Shown here: positions 36,655-47,404 of the stretch, one piece after another
Position numbering within the stretch: position 1 is the first letter of the stretch
How the letters are laid out: each line of letters starts with the position of its first letter
NCBI RefSeq assembly: GCF_012273895.1
Contig: NC_052109.1
Location: forward strand, 5,594,432-5,658,431
Direction: 5' to 3'
DNA length: 64,000 nt
Source of the DNA: Zerene cesonia
Taxonomy: Eukaryota > Arthropoda > Insecta > Lepidoptera > Pieridae
Position numbers and translations under genes: made by a program
The notes under the pieces: model-generated
Seen by the model: only the letters and a program-made list of their open reading frames with translations
Databases searched by the model: none
What the model was told of the DNA's origin: nothing

Positions 36655-38444
36655 GGAATCTCGGAATCGGCTCCAACGATTTTCATGAAATTTAGTATAT
36701 AGGGGGTTTCGGGGGCGATAAATCGATAGGAATACTATAGGAATCTAGCTAGGAATCTTTTTTAGAAAATGTCATATTCGTGTTTTATTCGTGTTTTTTT
36801 TTTCCTGACATCTATTGGTGAATAATAATACTATTTTGCTTCGTAGATAGCTGGACAACTGAAATAACACATAGGCACTTTTTATACCGATATTCCTACG
36901 GGATACGGACTTACGCGGTTTCAACCGCGGGTCACAGCTAGTGATAATTTGAATAAATTGAATAAATAAACGTTTGATTCTGAGTTTTGAGTTTAGCATT
37001 GCTTTAGTTTGCTTTTAGCAATATATAGCTGCGACTATCACCGTGTGTATGGCTGTTATTCACATTAACGTACAAATTATTAGATTTTTTTTTAAACTAT
37101 ATAAAAATTTGATCACGAGGCGGGATTCGAACCCGCGTCTTTTTATCCAATGCCTACCCGTAGCAATGACATCCTTGATCGAATCAAGATCTAATCAAAC
37201 AAAAAAAATCAGTAATCGAATTTGCTCCACTTTCGGTTTTATGTGCCTTTTCTATGAAAAAAAAACTCATTTATAAACCATTTCAATGCTATAAAACTAA
37301 AAGATAAATTTGATGTTGTTATCTCTTCTCTATATGTATAAAATTCTCGTGTCACGTGTTAGTTACCATACTCCCCCGAAACGGCTAGACCGATTCTCAT
37401 GAATTTTTGTGTGCATATCGGGTAAGACTGAGAATCGGCCAATATCTATATTTCATACTCCTAAATGATAAGAGTAAAGTGGAACAGCGTTTGCTGGGTC
37501 AGCTAGTTTTAACATAAATTTGTACTTTAGTTTTTTTTTGTGCCATGTCATCCTTGGTAATGGAGCTCGTGGGTCGCCTGATGGTAAGTGCTACCACCGC
37601 CCATGAATATTTGGAGAGGCGTAAGGCCGATTGCAGACCTTACGCCTCTAGAAATGGATAGCCCGACCTCAAACTGGAAAGAGAATAAGGAAGGATTGAC
37701 GAGAAAAACAAAGAAAAGGACTGGGAAGGGTAAGGAAAAGGATATAGGCCTTCGACTCTCCCACTCACGAATGAAACACAGCAGTAAGCTATTTCACACC
37801 GGTCACCTGTAGGAGTGTAGTAGTTCCCCGGTGCGAGCTGGCCCAATTCGTATCGAAGCGTGCTTGACTTTGACATACGATTTACGATTAGTGTTAAATA
37901 GATAAAATAAACTACAGGGTGTGCACAATCCGGTCGGTGGACGGGTCGCCGGTGTCCTGCTTCGTGGTGGCGGTGCAGTGCGAGGGCGCGCTGCGGCCGC
38001 GCCGCCTGCTGCTGTGCGGCCACCGCTCGGGCGCCGCGCAGATGTGGGACCTCACCGCGCCCGTCGACAAGGCGGCGCGCCCCGCCCACCCGCCCGCCGC
38101 CAATGGTGAGATCGGTACCAGACATGAAGCACTTGGGTACTGTGGGTGTACCACATCGAGATACTGGACCGGAATGAAGTGGTCTATGTTATGATTGTGA
38201 TGTTTATAAATGTAATGTAATTAAAATATCGATGTTAAATCATCTTTTATACTAAAAATTATTTGCTATTGTAGTCGTTTCACTTTAAAACCAATGGTAT
38301 TATATTATTGTAATTTAATATTTTGATGACAGAGCTCTTGTTTTTAACTTGTTTAAAGATGGTAGGAAAAACTGCATACATAAAATATTTATATTGAATA
38401 AGAGAAATCTCTTACTTACATTATAATCTATCCCCAGGTGAAGG
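29286..38444 (+). CDS. KCTD3: KCTD3/SHKBP1-type BTB (T1) and WD40-like protein, C-terminus lost in gap
   Basis: Exons: 29286-29332, 29593-29906, 30103-30268, 30564-30640, 30728-30818, 31504-31718, 32068-32280, 32557-32673, 33303-33442, 34815-34989, 36320-36416, 37918-38105, then 38438 into the 134-N gap. 613 residues are complete before the last exon. The N-terminus is a BTB/T1 domain (NLNIGGTRFATSW, LLSGRIPTVRDETGAIFIDR, LNFLRTRDIDL). A Ser/Asn-rich linker follows, then WD40-like repeats (HHNWIAVAYSHYVIGY, TIERIALNAK, YDTAGSFLLLG, DMQKFPLRMKDNDLLVT, VRVIVQHPETVG, VTRFRGMISTQPG, FIQKVVPDTDTLYVRL, CGHRSGAAQMWDL). These phrases match KCTD3 and SHKBP1. In mammals KCTD3 acts with HCN3 channels and SHKBP1 binds the adaptor CIN85; the insect role is inferred only. 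Introns carry many mobile elements. Confidence 0.93.
31222..31415 (-). mobile_element. Non-autonomous Helitron-like element
   Basis: 194 bp, inverted copy of the family at 20843-21044: CTAG end at 31222, TC start at 31415, inserted between A and T. The GC-rich terminal hairpin is visible at 31229-31248. It lies in the KCTD3 intron just before exon 31504. Confidence 0.8.
31852..31925 (-). repeat. Fragment of a poly(A)-tailed retroelement
   Basis: A T run followed by CCTGATGGTAAGCGATTACC and ACCACCCATGAACATTTGCAG, which match the start of the longer copies at 33485 and 37531. Truncated, in a KCTD3 intron. Confidence 0.6.
32814..33245 (-). mobile_element. Helitron-like element, copy A of an inverted pair
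   Basis: Ends CTAG at 32814 and TCTTATACC at 33245, flanked by A and T. It contains an internal direct duplication of about 98 bp (near 32900 and 32998) and a (TA)n tract at 33195-33218. The same element lies in opposite orientation at 36582-36941. It ends 57 bp upstream of KCTD3 exon 33303. Confidence 0.8.
33485..33816 (-). mobile_element. Poly(A)-tailed retroelement (SINE or truncated LINE)
   Basis: A 16-base T run at 33485-33500 marks a poly(A) tail on the - strand. The body contains GCCTGATGGTAAGCGATCAC and GGTGCGAGCTGGCCCAATTC, shared with copies at 37531, 44561, 53334 and 54280. Antisense to KCTD3 in an intron. No coding domain is visible, so SINE versus LINE 3' end is open. Confidence 0.7.
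33847..34014 (+). mobile_element. Lep1-type Helitron-like element
   Basis: 168 bp starting TCTATACTAATATTATAAAG and ending GCTAG, followed by T. This start matches the lepidopteran Lep1 group as I recall it. A GC palindrome (GGGGCGGA / TCCGCCCC, 34000-34023) straddles its 3' end. Confidence 0.75.
34127..34496. mobile_element. Foldback (long-TIR) MITE-like element
   Basis: 370 bp bounded by TAGACCAGGGCCGA and its exact reverse complement. The arms are about 150 bp each and nearly identical through the shared AGTAGGATGAAACCCATTAG and the GACGAT(C/T)CGAGTTCGGGAA segments. A central spacer of about 80 bp holds a C run. It lies in the KCTD3 intron before exon 34815. No transposase is present. Confidence 0.8.
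35002..35119 (+). repeat. (CA)n / (CG) alternating purine-pyrimidine repeat beside a KCTD3 donor
   Basis: About 118 bp of CA repeats broken by CG steps, starting 12 bases after the donor of exon 34815-34989. Long alternating tracts of this kind can adopt Z-DNA, and CA repeats in RNA bind hnRNP L-type proteins. Confidence 0.9.
35838..35890 (+). CDS. KCTD3: Probable alternative terminal exon of KCTD3
   Basis: ATGTAG acceptor at 35832-35837, then an exon that continues the phase-1 codon left by exon 34989 and encodes GEDDDEDTTSSSESESD before TAA at 35888. The acidic Ser/Glu/Asp tail looks like a real protein end, not random translation of AT-rich intron. Use of this exon gives a 535-residue isoform that lacks the last WD40-like repeats and the usual C-terminus. 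It would be mutually exclusive with the exon at 36320, which starts in the same phase. Confidence 0.5.
36582..36941 (+). mobile_element. Helitron-like element, copy B of an inverted pair
   Basis: TC start at 36582 after A, CTAG end at 36941 before T, with the 3' hairpin CGCGGTTTCAACCGCG. It matches copy A at 32814-33245 in reverse, lacks its internal duplication and has a (TA)n tract about twice as long (36610-36651). Confidence 0.85.
37118..37145 (-). repeat. tRNA-like B-box, possible SINE remnant
   Basis: On the - strand GCGGGTTCGAATCCCGC matches a tRNA T-arm and Pol III B box with a perfect short stem. I could not fold a full tRNA or find a convincing A box, so it is more likely a tRNA-derived SINE fragment in the KCTD3 intron. 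Confidence 0.35.
37327..37506 (+). mobile_element. Helitron-like element, second family
   Basis: About 180 bp with TATAAAATTCTCGTGTCAC near the start and CAGCTAGT at the end. It contains CGAAACGGCT(A/T)GACCGATTC and GAGAATCGGCCAA, all shared with 53037-53215. Located in the KCTD3 intron. Confidence 0.7.
37531..37871 (-). mobile_element. Poly(A)-tailed retroelement (SINE or truncated LINE)
   Basis: T run at 37531-37539, then GTCGCCTGATGGTAAGTGCT to GGTGCGAGCTGGCCCAATTC, the same family as 33485-33816. It ends about 45 bp before KCTD3 exon 37918. Confidence 0.7.
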
Positions 38445-38578
38445 NNNNNNNNNNNNNNNNNNNNNNNNNNNNNNNNNNNNNNNNNNNNNNNNNNNNNNNN
38501 NNNNNNNNNNNNNNNNNNNNNNNNNNNNNNNNNNNNNNNNNNNNNNNNNNNNNNNNNNNNNNNNNNNNNNNNNNNNNN
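38445..38578. other. Assembly gap (134 N) inside a KCTD3 exon
   Basis: Unlike the other gaps this one is not 1000 N, so its size may be an estimate. It begins 7 bases into an exon that opens in the right phase (G|GT GAA GG), so the KCTD3 C-terminal region is missing here. Confidence 0.9.
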
Positions 38579-41230
38579 CCAGCACTGCACCCTGAGCCCC
38601 ACCCACCCTTTGCTCCATATTGCTCTGGATACTGACGAGACAGTATTCATAACGACGGATGATTTACATTTCGATATATGTATATATACGGAAGAAAACC
38701 AATCGTCCGTGTACAAAGTATATTTTCGTAGATTGTTACTTTTTAAGTTGATATCNNNNNNNNNNNNNNNNNNNNNNNNNNNNNNNNNNNNNNNNNNNNN
38801 NNNNNNNNNNNNNNNNNNNNNNNNNNNNNNNNNNNNNNNNNNNNNNNNNNNNNNNNNNNNNNNNNNNNNNNNNNNNNNNNNNNNNNNNNNNNNNNNNNNN
38901 NNNNNNNNNNNNNNNNNNNNNNNNNNNNNNNNNNNNNNNNNNNNNNNNNNNNNNNNNNNNNNNNNNNNNNNNNNNNNNNNNNNNNNNNNNNNNNNNNNNN
39001 NNNNNNNNNNNNNNNNNNNNNNNNNNNNNNNNNNNNNNNNNNNNNNNNNNNNNNNNNNNNNNNNNNNNNNNNNNNNNNNNNNNNNNNNNNNNNNNNNNNN
39101 NNNNNNNNNNNNNNNNNNNNNNNNNNNNNNNNNNNNNNNNNNNNNNNNNNNNNNNNNNNNNNNNNNNNNNNNNNNNNNNNNNNNNNNNNNNNNNNNNNNN
39201 NNNNNNNNNNNNNNNNNNNNNNNNNNNNNNNNNNNNNNNNNNNNNNNNNNNNNNNNNNNNNNNNNNNNNNNNNNNNNNNNNNNNNNNNNNNNNNNNNNNN
39301 NNNNNNNNNNNNNNNNNNNNNNNNNNNNNNNNNNNNNNNNNNNNNNNNNNNNNNNNNNNNNNNNNNNNNNNNNNNNNNNNNNNNNNNNNNNNNNNNNNNN
39401 NNNNNNNNNNNNNNNNNNNNNNNNNNNNNNNNNNNNNNNNNNNNNNNNNNNNNNNNNNNNNNNNNNNNNNNNNNNNNNNNNNNNNNNNNNNNNNNNNNNN
39501 NNNNNNNNNNNNNNNNNNNNNNNNNNNNNNNNNNNNNNNNNNNNNNNNNNNNNNNNNNNNNNNNNNNNNNNNNNNNNNNNNNNNNNNNNNNNNNNNNNNN
39601 NNNNNNNNNNNNNNNNNNNNNNNNNNNNNNNNNNNNNNNNNNNNNNNNNNNNNNNNNNNNNNNNNNNNNNNNNNNNNNNNNNNNNNNNNNNNNNNNNNNN
39701 NNNNNNNNNNNNNNNNNNNNNNNNNNNNNNNNNNNNNNNNNNNNNNNNNNNNNNNTGTATATATACGGAAGAAAACCAATCGTCCGTGTACAAAGTATAT
39801 TTTCGTAGATTGTTACTTTTTAAGTTGATATCTATTGAAATGTAAATGTTGTTAGGTTTTAAAATGGAGCAGCTTATGCATGTTTTGTACGTATATCCAG
39901 GTGACAGCATCGTTAGGAACAGCTATACAAGGCTCGAAGCCCTAGAATGCCCTTTTTTCTTTTGCTTTTATTAAACATTTTCAACAAAGTTTATCTTCTG
40001 AATGTCGTTTCAGAAGATCATGATCTAGGGGCAATACGTTGACCGAGATATAAAATGAGTATGTGAAAACCATAGAAAGATACAAAGCATTGGTGTCAAA
40101 ATGTAAAATAATATTCATACTAAAGTACCCATTTTTGGCAGAATCTCACTTGTGTATAAAAACGACTGTAAAATAATTATCATCGTAAAACACTGACTCT
40201 GATGAAATATAGCCAACTACCGACAGTGGTTCATACTTCATTTTTGAGATAATTTTGGCTATATGTATTTAATTGGAAATTGAAGATAACATTTAAAAAC
40301 TATTTTTTGTAGTATTATATTATGTTGAGCCCCAAATCATTTCGTGTCTTAGCGAAAAAAATACTGATATTAGTAAAAAAATCATTTGACATTTTAATAT
40401 ATTTATGTTTTATAACTTGAGAGTATTTATACAATCTTTACTTTAAACAAAACAAATTATAAAATTTGTATAGATCTTTAAAAATGAAGTAGCGACGTTA
40501 TGAATAATACATCTATAAAATATTTTTATGTTACTCGTTTTCTTTGTTAAAGACTGATATACAATATGCTCAAGAAATGGAGTAGGAATTGAGCCCAATG
40601 GGATGGCTCCTATACGCTCTCGACTATGAAGAATTTCGTATTACACGAACGCATTCTTATTAAAAAGGTGTGACAGAGATAGGTTATACCAACTCAATGT
40701 ATGAAATTATTCGTTAAAGAAAAGAAAACGGATTCAGAGTCTTATAGGAGTGAGTAAGATTTAACCTGCGAAATTGGCGGCATATTAATTATCGTTTGTA
40801 CACTTTCATTACTCTATGGGATGCATTTAGGTATGTATAAATATATGAAATCAGCACTTAATTAAATTTTTACTATTTATCGTGATGTTAATTGTATCGG
40901 AAAATATTTTTAATATAAAACGTTATGTAACGTATACTATACAATCGTTTCTAGTGTATTTTTGGGAAAATTTAATAGTATTAAAGTAAAGGTGGTAGGT
41001 AGGTGCATTGTATTTCAGTCTTATATAGTGTGATTGCGGTAAATCACATTATAATGTTACTCACTAATAGTTTAAAAAAAATGCATGACAATTTATTTTC
41101 TTTTTTATAATTAAATTATAACATTCGGTACTATACTTTGAAAAGAATGAATGTGAGCCTGTAAGTATTCAACGTAAATGTGTTATACTGAATAATTTGA
41201 TTGTAATAAAAGTATGTCATTTACATAAAG
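38579..41230 (+). other. Downstream part of KCTD3: possible coding end and 3' UTR
   Basis: After the 134-N gap one frame stays open from 38580 through the duplicated contig end, stopping at TAA (39842-39844). With the N count as written, the frame entering from 38438 instead stops at 38593, so the coding end is undecided. The rest is AT-rich and looks like 3' UTR. An AATAAA at 41205-41210 is a good poly(A) signal candidate. Confidence 0.35.
38756..39755. other. Assembly gap (1000 N) flanked by an identical 77-bp duplication
   Basis: The 77 bases before the gap (38679-38755) are repeated exactly after it (39756-39832). This is the signature of two overlapping contigs joined without merging the overlap, so the gap probably does not exist. 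Confidence 0.9.
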
Positions 41231-44200
41231 GTTTTTTTTTTTAATTTTTTAAATTTTGCCTATGTGTAAATTGAGCTCTTAGAATAATTCGGATCGAGTA
41301 TTGTCAAAATTTTTACTTATGTTTTTTTATACAATTTTAAATGATATATGTATTTCAAATCCTTCAATATATTTAAATAAGCATAAGTCGTATTGTTGTG
41401 TAATTATGGTTGGTAGCATTAAATATAAAACGTACTATAAAATATTTAGCAGTTTTATTATATGTGTCTCTTAACATAGGGTTAGTTAAGTACAAAATAA
41501 AACCACATTGTAATTTTACAAAATTTATTTTGACAGTACTTTAACGTATAATTATTTGAGAAATAGGAGTAATAGTAGTATTATGTATTGTATGTTAGTA
41601 TAATCGTAAGATAAGTTATAATAATGATTATTATTTATCATATGAAAATAGAACAATGCTGAGAATCCTCTATATTCATTGATGTAGGTTACAACTTATA
41701 ATTCATTAAATGGTCCAAAATAATTATAAATTTAGGAATAATACAACAGCAAATGATACAAAAATATAATCTGTATAATCTTCCAAGTACACATAACTGT
41801 TTGATTGAATAGCCTTAGAACATACAAATACATTTAAAATGAATTGACAATTGACTAGAATTGCATTCCTTGTATAACTAGCAACCCTGTAGAACTAATC
41901 ACTTAATATATTACTTACTTTTAGTGAGAAAATCGATTCTTGCGTGTTTGGTAATGGCACAACAAAATAATATTAATCATCCACAATCCCATAACGTTGA
42001 ACAGTTAAATTAAAACTTAAATATAACACTATATGGATGAGAATGACTTAGAGCACGGTTACAAAGTTGTGATTACACTACCATTTCAAGTGCATACTTA
42101 TAATGACTAGTATTGTTGCATGATGCAACATATCAAATCCCTTTGCATTTGTGCAAAGGCTAGATACATTATCTACCGATTGATTATATGTGTTGGAACA
42201 CTTATACTTAATACTACAGTTCATGTCTGTTAAGTTGTATACGAAGCACCATAATATATGGCAAAATACGGTTCTCACCGATTTCATTAATTATTTAGTA
42301 GGATCAGTATTTGTTAGTTTTATAAGTAAGAATACTTGATAGAAGAAATACCTCTAGGTATAAAAAATAGGTATTAATAAATAAATTAAAATAGAGTTCT
42401 TTCTGCTTCTATTGCTTTTACTGATTATACATACATAGATATGCGTATACAAAACATATTGTTTATATGTATTATATTGATAACAATATAGGTACCTACT
42501 ACCATAATTAGATATCAATATTTGAGGGAAGGAAACTGTATAATTTTAATATAATACTTAAGTACAGTTCAAAAGTAATTTAACGCAACGAAAAACAGCA
42601 AATTATTCAATTCTCTGAAATGAGCAGTTCGCAAAAAAATACTGTCTCTTTAATACTTATATTTGTGCGCACTCTGACAAGACTCCTTTTAACTTCAACC
42701 AGTATTCATTAAAAAGCAACCTCATTATGAGACGAACAAAACTCAATAATAACAGTACTAAATCGTTTACGTCCTGGAAGAGTGGAGAAATAGTTAATAG
42801 ACGGTGGGGAGGAGGACGTGTTCGCTTCGGTCTGCAGCGGCACCCGTAGGCATTAGCGCAAACGATGGGCAGTAATGAGAAAAGTCCTTAATTAAGGTAA
42901 CATATTGTAAAATTTCTAAAAGTACATTTTAAAGTTTTAAGGTTTGTTTGAATTTAACAAATATTACCAACCAATTTGTAAATATAAAGAAATTATTCAA
43001 ACTTTTTGGCGCTCTTAGCAGCTGTAGTATACACAGTGTAACATTACTTAGTCTGGCCATAAATACTGTTACACTTAATTATAAAAAAATATTACATTTG
43101 AATTTCGAATCTGTCATNNNNNNNNNNNNNNNNNNNNNNNNNNNNNNNNNNNNNNNNNNNNNNNNNNNNNNNNNNNNNNNNNNNNNNNNNNNNNNNNNNN
43201 NNNNNNNNNNNNNNNNNNNNNNNNNNNNNNNNNNNNNNNNNNNNNNNNNNNNNNNNNNNNNNNNNNNNNNNNNNNNNNNNNNNNNNNNNNNNNNNNNNNN
43301 NNNNNNNNNNNNNNNNNNNNNNNNNNNNNNNNNNNNNNNNNNNNNNNNNNNNNNNNNNNNNNNNNNNNNNNNNNNNNNNNNNNNNNNNNNNNNNNNNNNN
43401 NNNNNNNNNNNNNNNNNNNNNNNNNNNNNNNNNNNNNNNNNNNNNNNNNNNNNNNNNNNNNNNNNNNNNNNNNNNNNNNNNNNNNNNNNNNNNNNNNNNN
43501 NNNNNNNNNNNNNNNNNNNNNNNNNNNNNNNNNNNNNNNNNNNNNNNNNNNNNNNNNNNNNNNNNNNNNNNNNNNNNNNNNNNNNNNNNNNNNNNNNNNN
43601 NNNNNNNNNNNNNNNNNNNNNNNNNNNNNNNNNNNNNNNNNNNNNNNNNNNNNNNNNNNNNNNNNNNNNNNNNNNNNNNNNNNNNNNNNNNNNNNNNNNN
43701 NNNNNNNNNNNNNNNNNNNNNNNNNNNNNNNNNNNNNNNNNNNNNNNNNNNNNNNNNNNNNNNNNNNNNNNNNNNNNNNNNNNNNNNNNNNNNNNNNNNN
43801 NNNNNNNNNNNNNNNNNNNNNNNNNNNNNNNNNNNNNNNNNNNNNNNNNNNNNNNNNNNNNNNNNNNNNNNNNNNNNNNNNNNNNNNNNNNNNNNNNNNN
43901 NNNNNNNNNNNNNNNNNNNNNNNNNNNNNNNNNNNNNNNNNNNNNNNNNNNNNNNNNNNNNNNNNNNNNNNNNNNNNNNNNNNNNNNNNNNNNNNNNNNN
44001 NNNNNNNNNNNNNNNNNNNNNNNNNNNNNNNNNNNNNNNNNNNNNNNNNNNNNNNNNNNNNNNNNNNNNNNNNNNNNNNNNNNNNNNNNNNNNNNNNNNN
44101 NNNNNNNNNNNNNNNNNGTAATAAATGTTATTTGCAGTTAACAATTTTCTTTTTTCTTTATTACAATATTTATGGCAAGACTAGGTATATAGCTAATTCA

Positions 44201-44560
44201 CCATTACAAAACTATCATTGAGGCTGGGCCTGGCCACTTTGGCCACCAAACCAAAACTCTGTTAAATCAGTAGCATGATTAACCCAACTTTCTTATATTT
44301 CAAGATTACAATTGCAATGTTTTTTTTATCGGTTCTACAATAACAATAAATGTGAGTTTACATTGAGTACACTACATACAAAAGCATAAAAATAGAATTG
44401 TAATACTGATATTTTTGAACCACAATATGTTCAACAGGTAGATTTGACCCAAAAAAACGATCACTTTATTATTTAAGTAAAAGGGATTATTTAAGTAAAA
44501 TTAAACTTTATATATATTGATCAGTTAATAAAAAAATATCTAACAATGGAATTTTGGTTG
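41231..44560. other. Convergent intergenic region with a 1000-N gap (43118-44117)
   Basis: AT-rich sequence between the KCTD3 and RCE1 3' ends. I see no gene. A less AT-rich patch at about 42775-42870 is unexplained. The N run has no shared sequence at its edges, so it may hide real sequence. Confidence 0.5.
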
Positions 44561-44857
44561 TGGTAGTCGACTACGCTTCGGCACGAATTGGGCCAGGGCC
44601 CCACAGAAAACCGACGTGAAATAATACCATGCTATTGGACATATTTGGGAGGCCCATATCGTTTTCCTTACCCTTCCCAGTTCTTTACTTTATTCCTCTC
44701 ATCAATTTTTTTTTAATCCCTTCCCAATTTAAAGTCGGCAATCCATTTGTAGAGGTATAAGTTCTGCAATTGACCTTATTCCTCTCCATGGGCGTTGGTA
44801 GCGCGCTTACCATCAGGCAACTCACTACCTCCATTGCCGACTATGACATAAAAAAAT
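44561..44857 (+). mobile_element. Poly(A)-tailed retroelement (SINE or truncated LINE)
   Basis: Same family as 33485-33816 in the opposite orientation, ending in an A run at 44850-44856. It carries CGGCACGAATTGGGCCAG near its start and CTTACCATCAGGCAACTCAC near its end. It lies just downstream of the RCE1 stop codon and may be in its 3' UTR. Confidence 0.65.
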
Positions 44858-45043
44858 TTATGGTAATTTACGTTTTAAACAGATCATTTGAATTAAGTGT
44901 ACAAAATATAGGCCCAGACTCTGTTCAAATGATTCATAAATATATGACATACTATGTTTAATGTACATTCACTACTCAGTAACTGATAAAATGTTACCAC
45001 AATCAATAATACCAAGTAAAGACTCCTTTCACTCGAGAATGAT

Positions 45044-47404
45044 TCAAGTAGCAATGTACATTCTATTGTCATACAGCTCTGGGTTTGTCATAGGATTTAA
45101 TAGAACACACCAAAGACCCAATCCTAAGAGATAATTGCATATAATAATGAATCTTTCCATAGGAGGAAATAGAGGTACATCAGCGAAGTTAGGGAATCCC
45201 ATGTGGTTACAGAAAATGTGTGCCATCAGTGGAGCGACAAAATGTCCTGAAAACAGTAATAAAAAAATGTTTCATGTTGTAATTAAATTGTTCAGTTGGA
45301 GTCAGATAAGGATATTATAGTACTGTAATTAATTACCCCAATTGATAATTCATATTTACTTCATGTTTTCTGTATTAAAATAACATACTTCTTATTTTCT
45401 GAGATTGTATGGAAAACAATAGTAAATGGCACTCAGATTGATTATAAGGTATATTTTTATTATCCTAAATATTTATTGAGACCTCCAACAAATGGTCACT
45501 GCGCACAAAGTGATTCAATCGAATTGTAATTAAATATACAATAATCATTTTTAATCAAATACTAAACTACATTTATGACTATTTAGTCAGAAAAGAAATA
45601 AATTTAAATAGGACCACACGGAAGAAACCGACTTTTAAATATAAAAAAAAGAATCATCAAAAATCAGTTCACCAAGTTAAAACCAAAAAGTTGAAGTGAT
45701 AACCTCCTTCTTTTTTTAAAAATGTGTTGAATATTAAGAATAAATACTTACTAGTTCTTAAAAATAGGTAAGATGAGTATGCACCAAACATAGTAGTGTA
45801 TGTGAATTGGAAACCTGGAACAGAAATGTTTCTATTAGTACAATTACTTCATTACCATGTTTATAATAAATCTGACTCAGTAATTTGGAACTCTTCAATG
45901 AAATACTTGAATAAGTAAATTTTTTAGTTAATTCATCATGATACTAGTTAATTAACTAATGAAATAGTTAATAATTTTTCTCGGTTTTAGTTGGATTGCA
46001 ATAAGTTTTTTTTTTTAACTATACTTTTTGGTCATTTCTTCACATAATGAAGTCATTTTATAATACAATTTTTAGTTTGGAGATAAGAAGGAGAGGTAAG
46101 AAGGCTAGAGAGTGGCATTGTGGTTCTACCCCCAGATCCCAAGGGTGGTGGTAGTGGTAGGCCCCAAAATATAAAGCTAATACCTACATAATATATAAGC
46201 ATGCTGTGTTTGCATAAAAAATAACAATGGAAATAATTTTAATAAGCCAATTTTTTATTTAGTAGTTTTATGACTTATTACATTTATTCATAAATGCATA
46301 ATTTTGAACTTAACATGTTTATTCAGATATACATATGACTAGCGAATTACGGTCATAACACACATAATAAACTGAAAATTACTGTTTTTCTGTCTTATTT
46401 TACAAGACAAATTATTTCTTGTAACATTCCTTACACATTCCTTATAATGTAGTAAAGACAATTTAAGATCACTGGAAATAAAGTAAAAAATTAATTATAT
46501 AAAGAACTATGACTTACATGAAACAATTATTGCAGTCTTAACCTCACATCCTGCTTTAATTTGTTCCAATACATGATGAAAATGAGCTAAAAAATTACAA
46601 TTGCTAATTTCAATTATATTTTCAAGGAGTTACATCATTCATTACAGCAATTAGAACAAAATAATAAGTTATAGAAGCTATTTAATTAACATTCTCACCA
46701 ATGCCAAATAAAATAGGGCCAATGAAAACAGCAGACATTGGCTTCAAACACTGCAATAATAAAGGCATCATACAAGCTCGAAATACCCACTCTTCACTGA
46801 GTGGTGCCATAATGTGGTTTCGCACCCATACCAAATCTTGCCAACAAGATACCCAATACATTGGTTCTAAAATTCAAATGTTAATATTATACATCATATT
46901 GTTCATATTTAAATTACATCCACTATGCACACATAAAATATACAATGTGAAGTCACAATTATTTTACCAATGTATATTCGCCAAGCGCCAGAAAAAACTT
47001 GCATTGACAATGGTCCCAAAAATAGAATGACAGTCAATAGGAAAGGTAAAACAAAGGCTTGTAATATTCCATTTTCTCGAAGGCCCATTTTTTCATACAT
47101 ATCAATATTATCGGTTGATTCTTTGAGAAAATAATTCGTAAAAAGTGGTGCAAACATCATCATCACGAAAACGCTGAAAAACCTTTTTTTGATCGTGCTT
47201 GGATGATCCCTAAAACGTTTTGAATTAAATGTAGATACACGATTATTTTTTGAAAAAGAATGTACAAAAAAATCCATGTTTTAGATACCTGTTCTCTTTA
47301 GACCTCCAGACATATAAACTCGCAACATAGCAAATAGTTAAAAAAACACATGCTGTTACAGAAAATATGCAATTACTGAGATCCATTAGCTCCAGAAAAC
47401 TCAT
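45044..47404 (-). CDS. RCE1: RCE1, CAAX prenyl protease 2
   Basis: Exons in transcript order: 47404-47289, 47209-46968, 46866-46699, 46586-46518, 45814-45752, 45246-45044 (stop TGA), encoding 286 residues, slightly shorter than human RCE1. RCE1 is an ER membrane protease that removes the last three residues from farnesylated or geranylgeranylated CAAX proteins such as Ras, after which the cysteine is methylated. All three family motifs are present: EExxxR as EEWVFR (E144, E145, R149), FxxxH as FGIAH (F173, H177), and HxxxN as HIFCN (H229, N233). The N-terminus holds a membrane anchor (FSVTACVFLTICYVASLYV) and several more hydrophobic segments follow. The start is the first ATG in frame; a second Met lies at residue 7. 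The usual RTGH after exon 5 reads RTRH because of the base at the splice join. It runs divergently from FBXO11. Confidence 0.95.

Noticed and set aside
37118..37200. Possible intact tRNA gene on the - strand
   Set aside because: Only the T-arm and B box fit; no acceptor stem or A box pairs convincingly.
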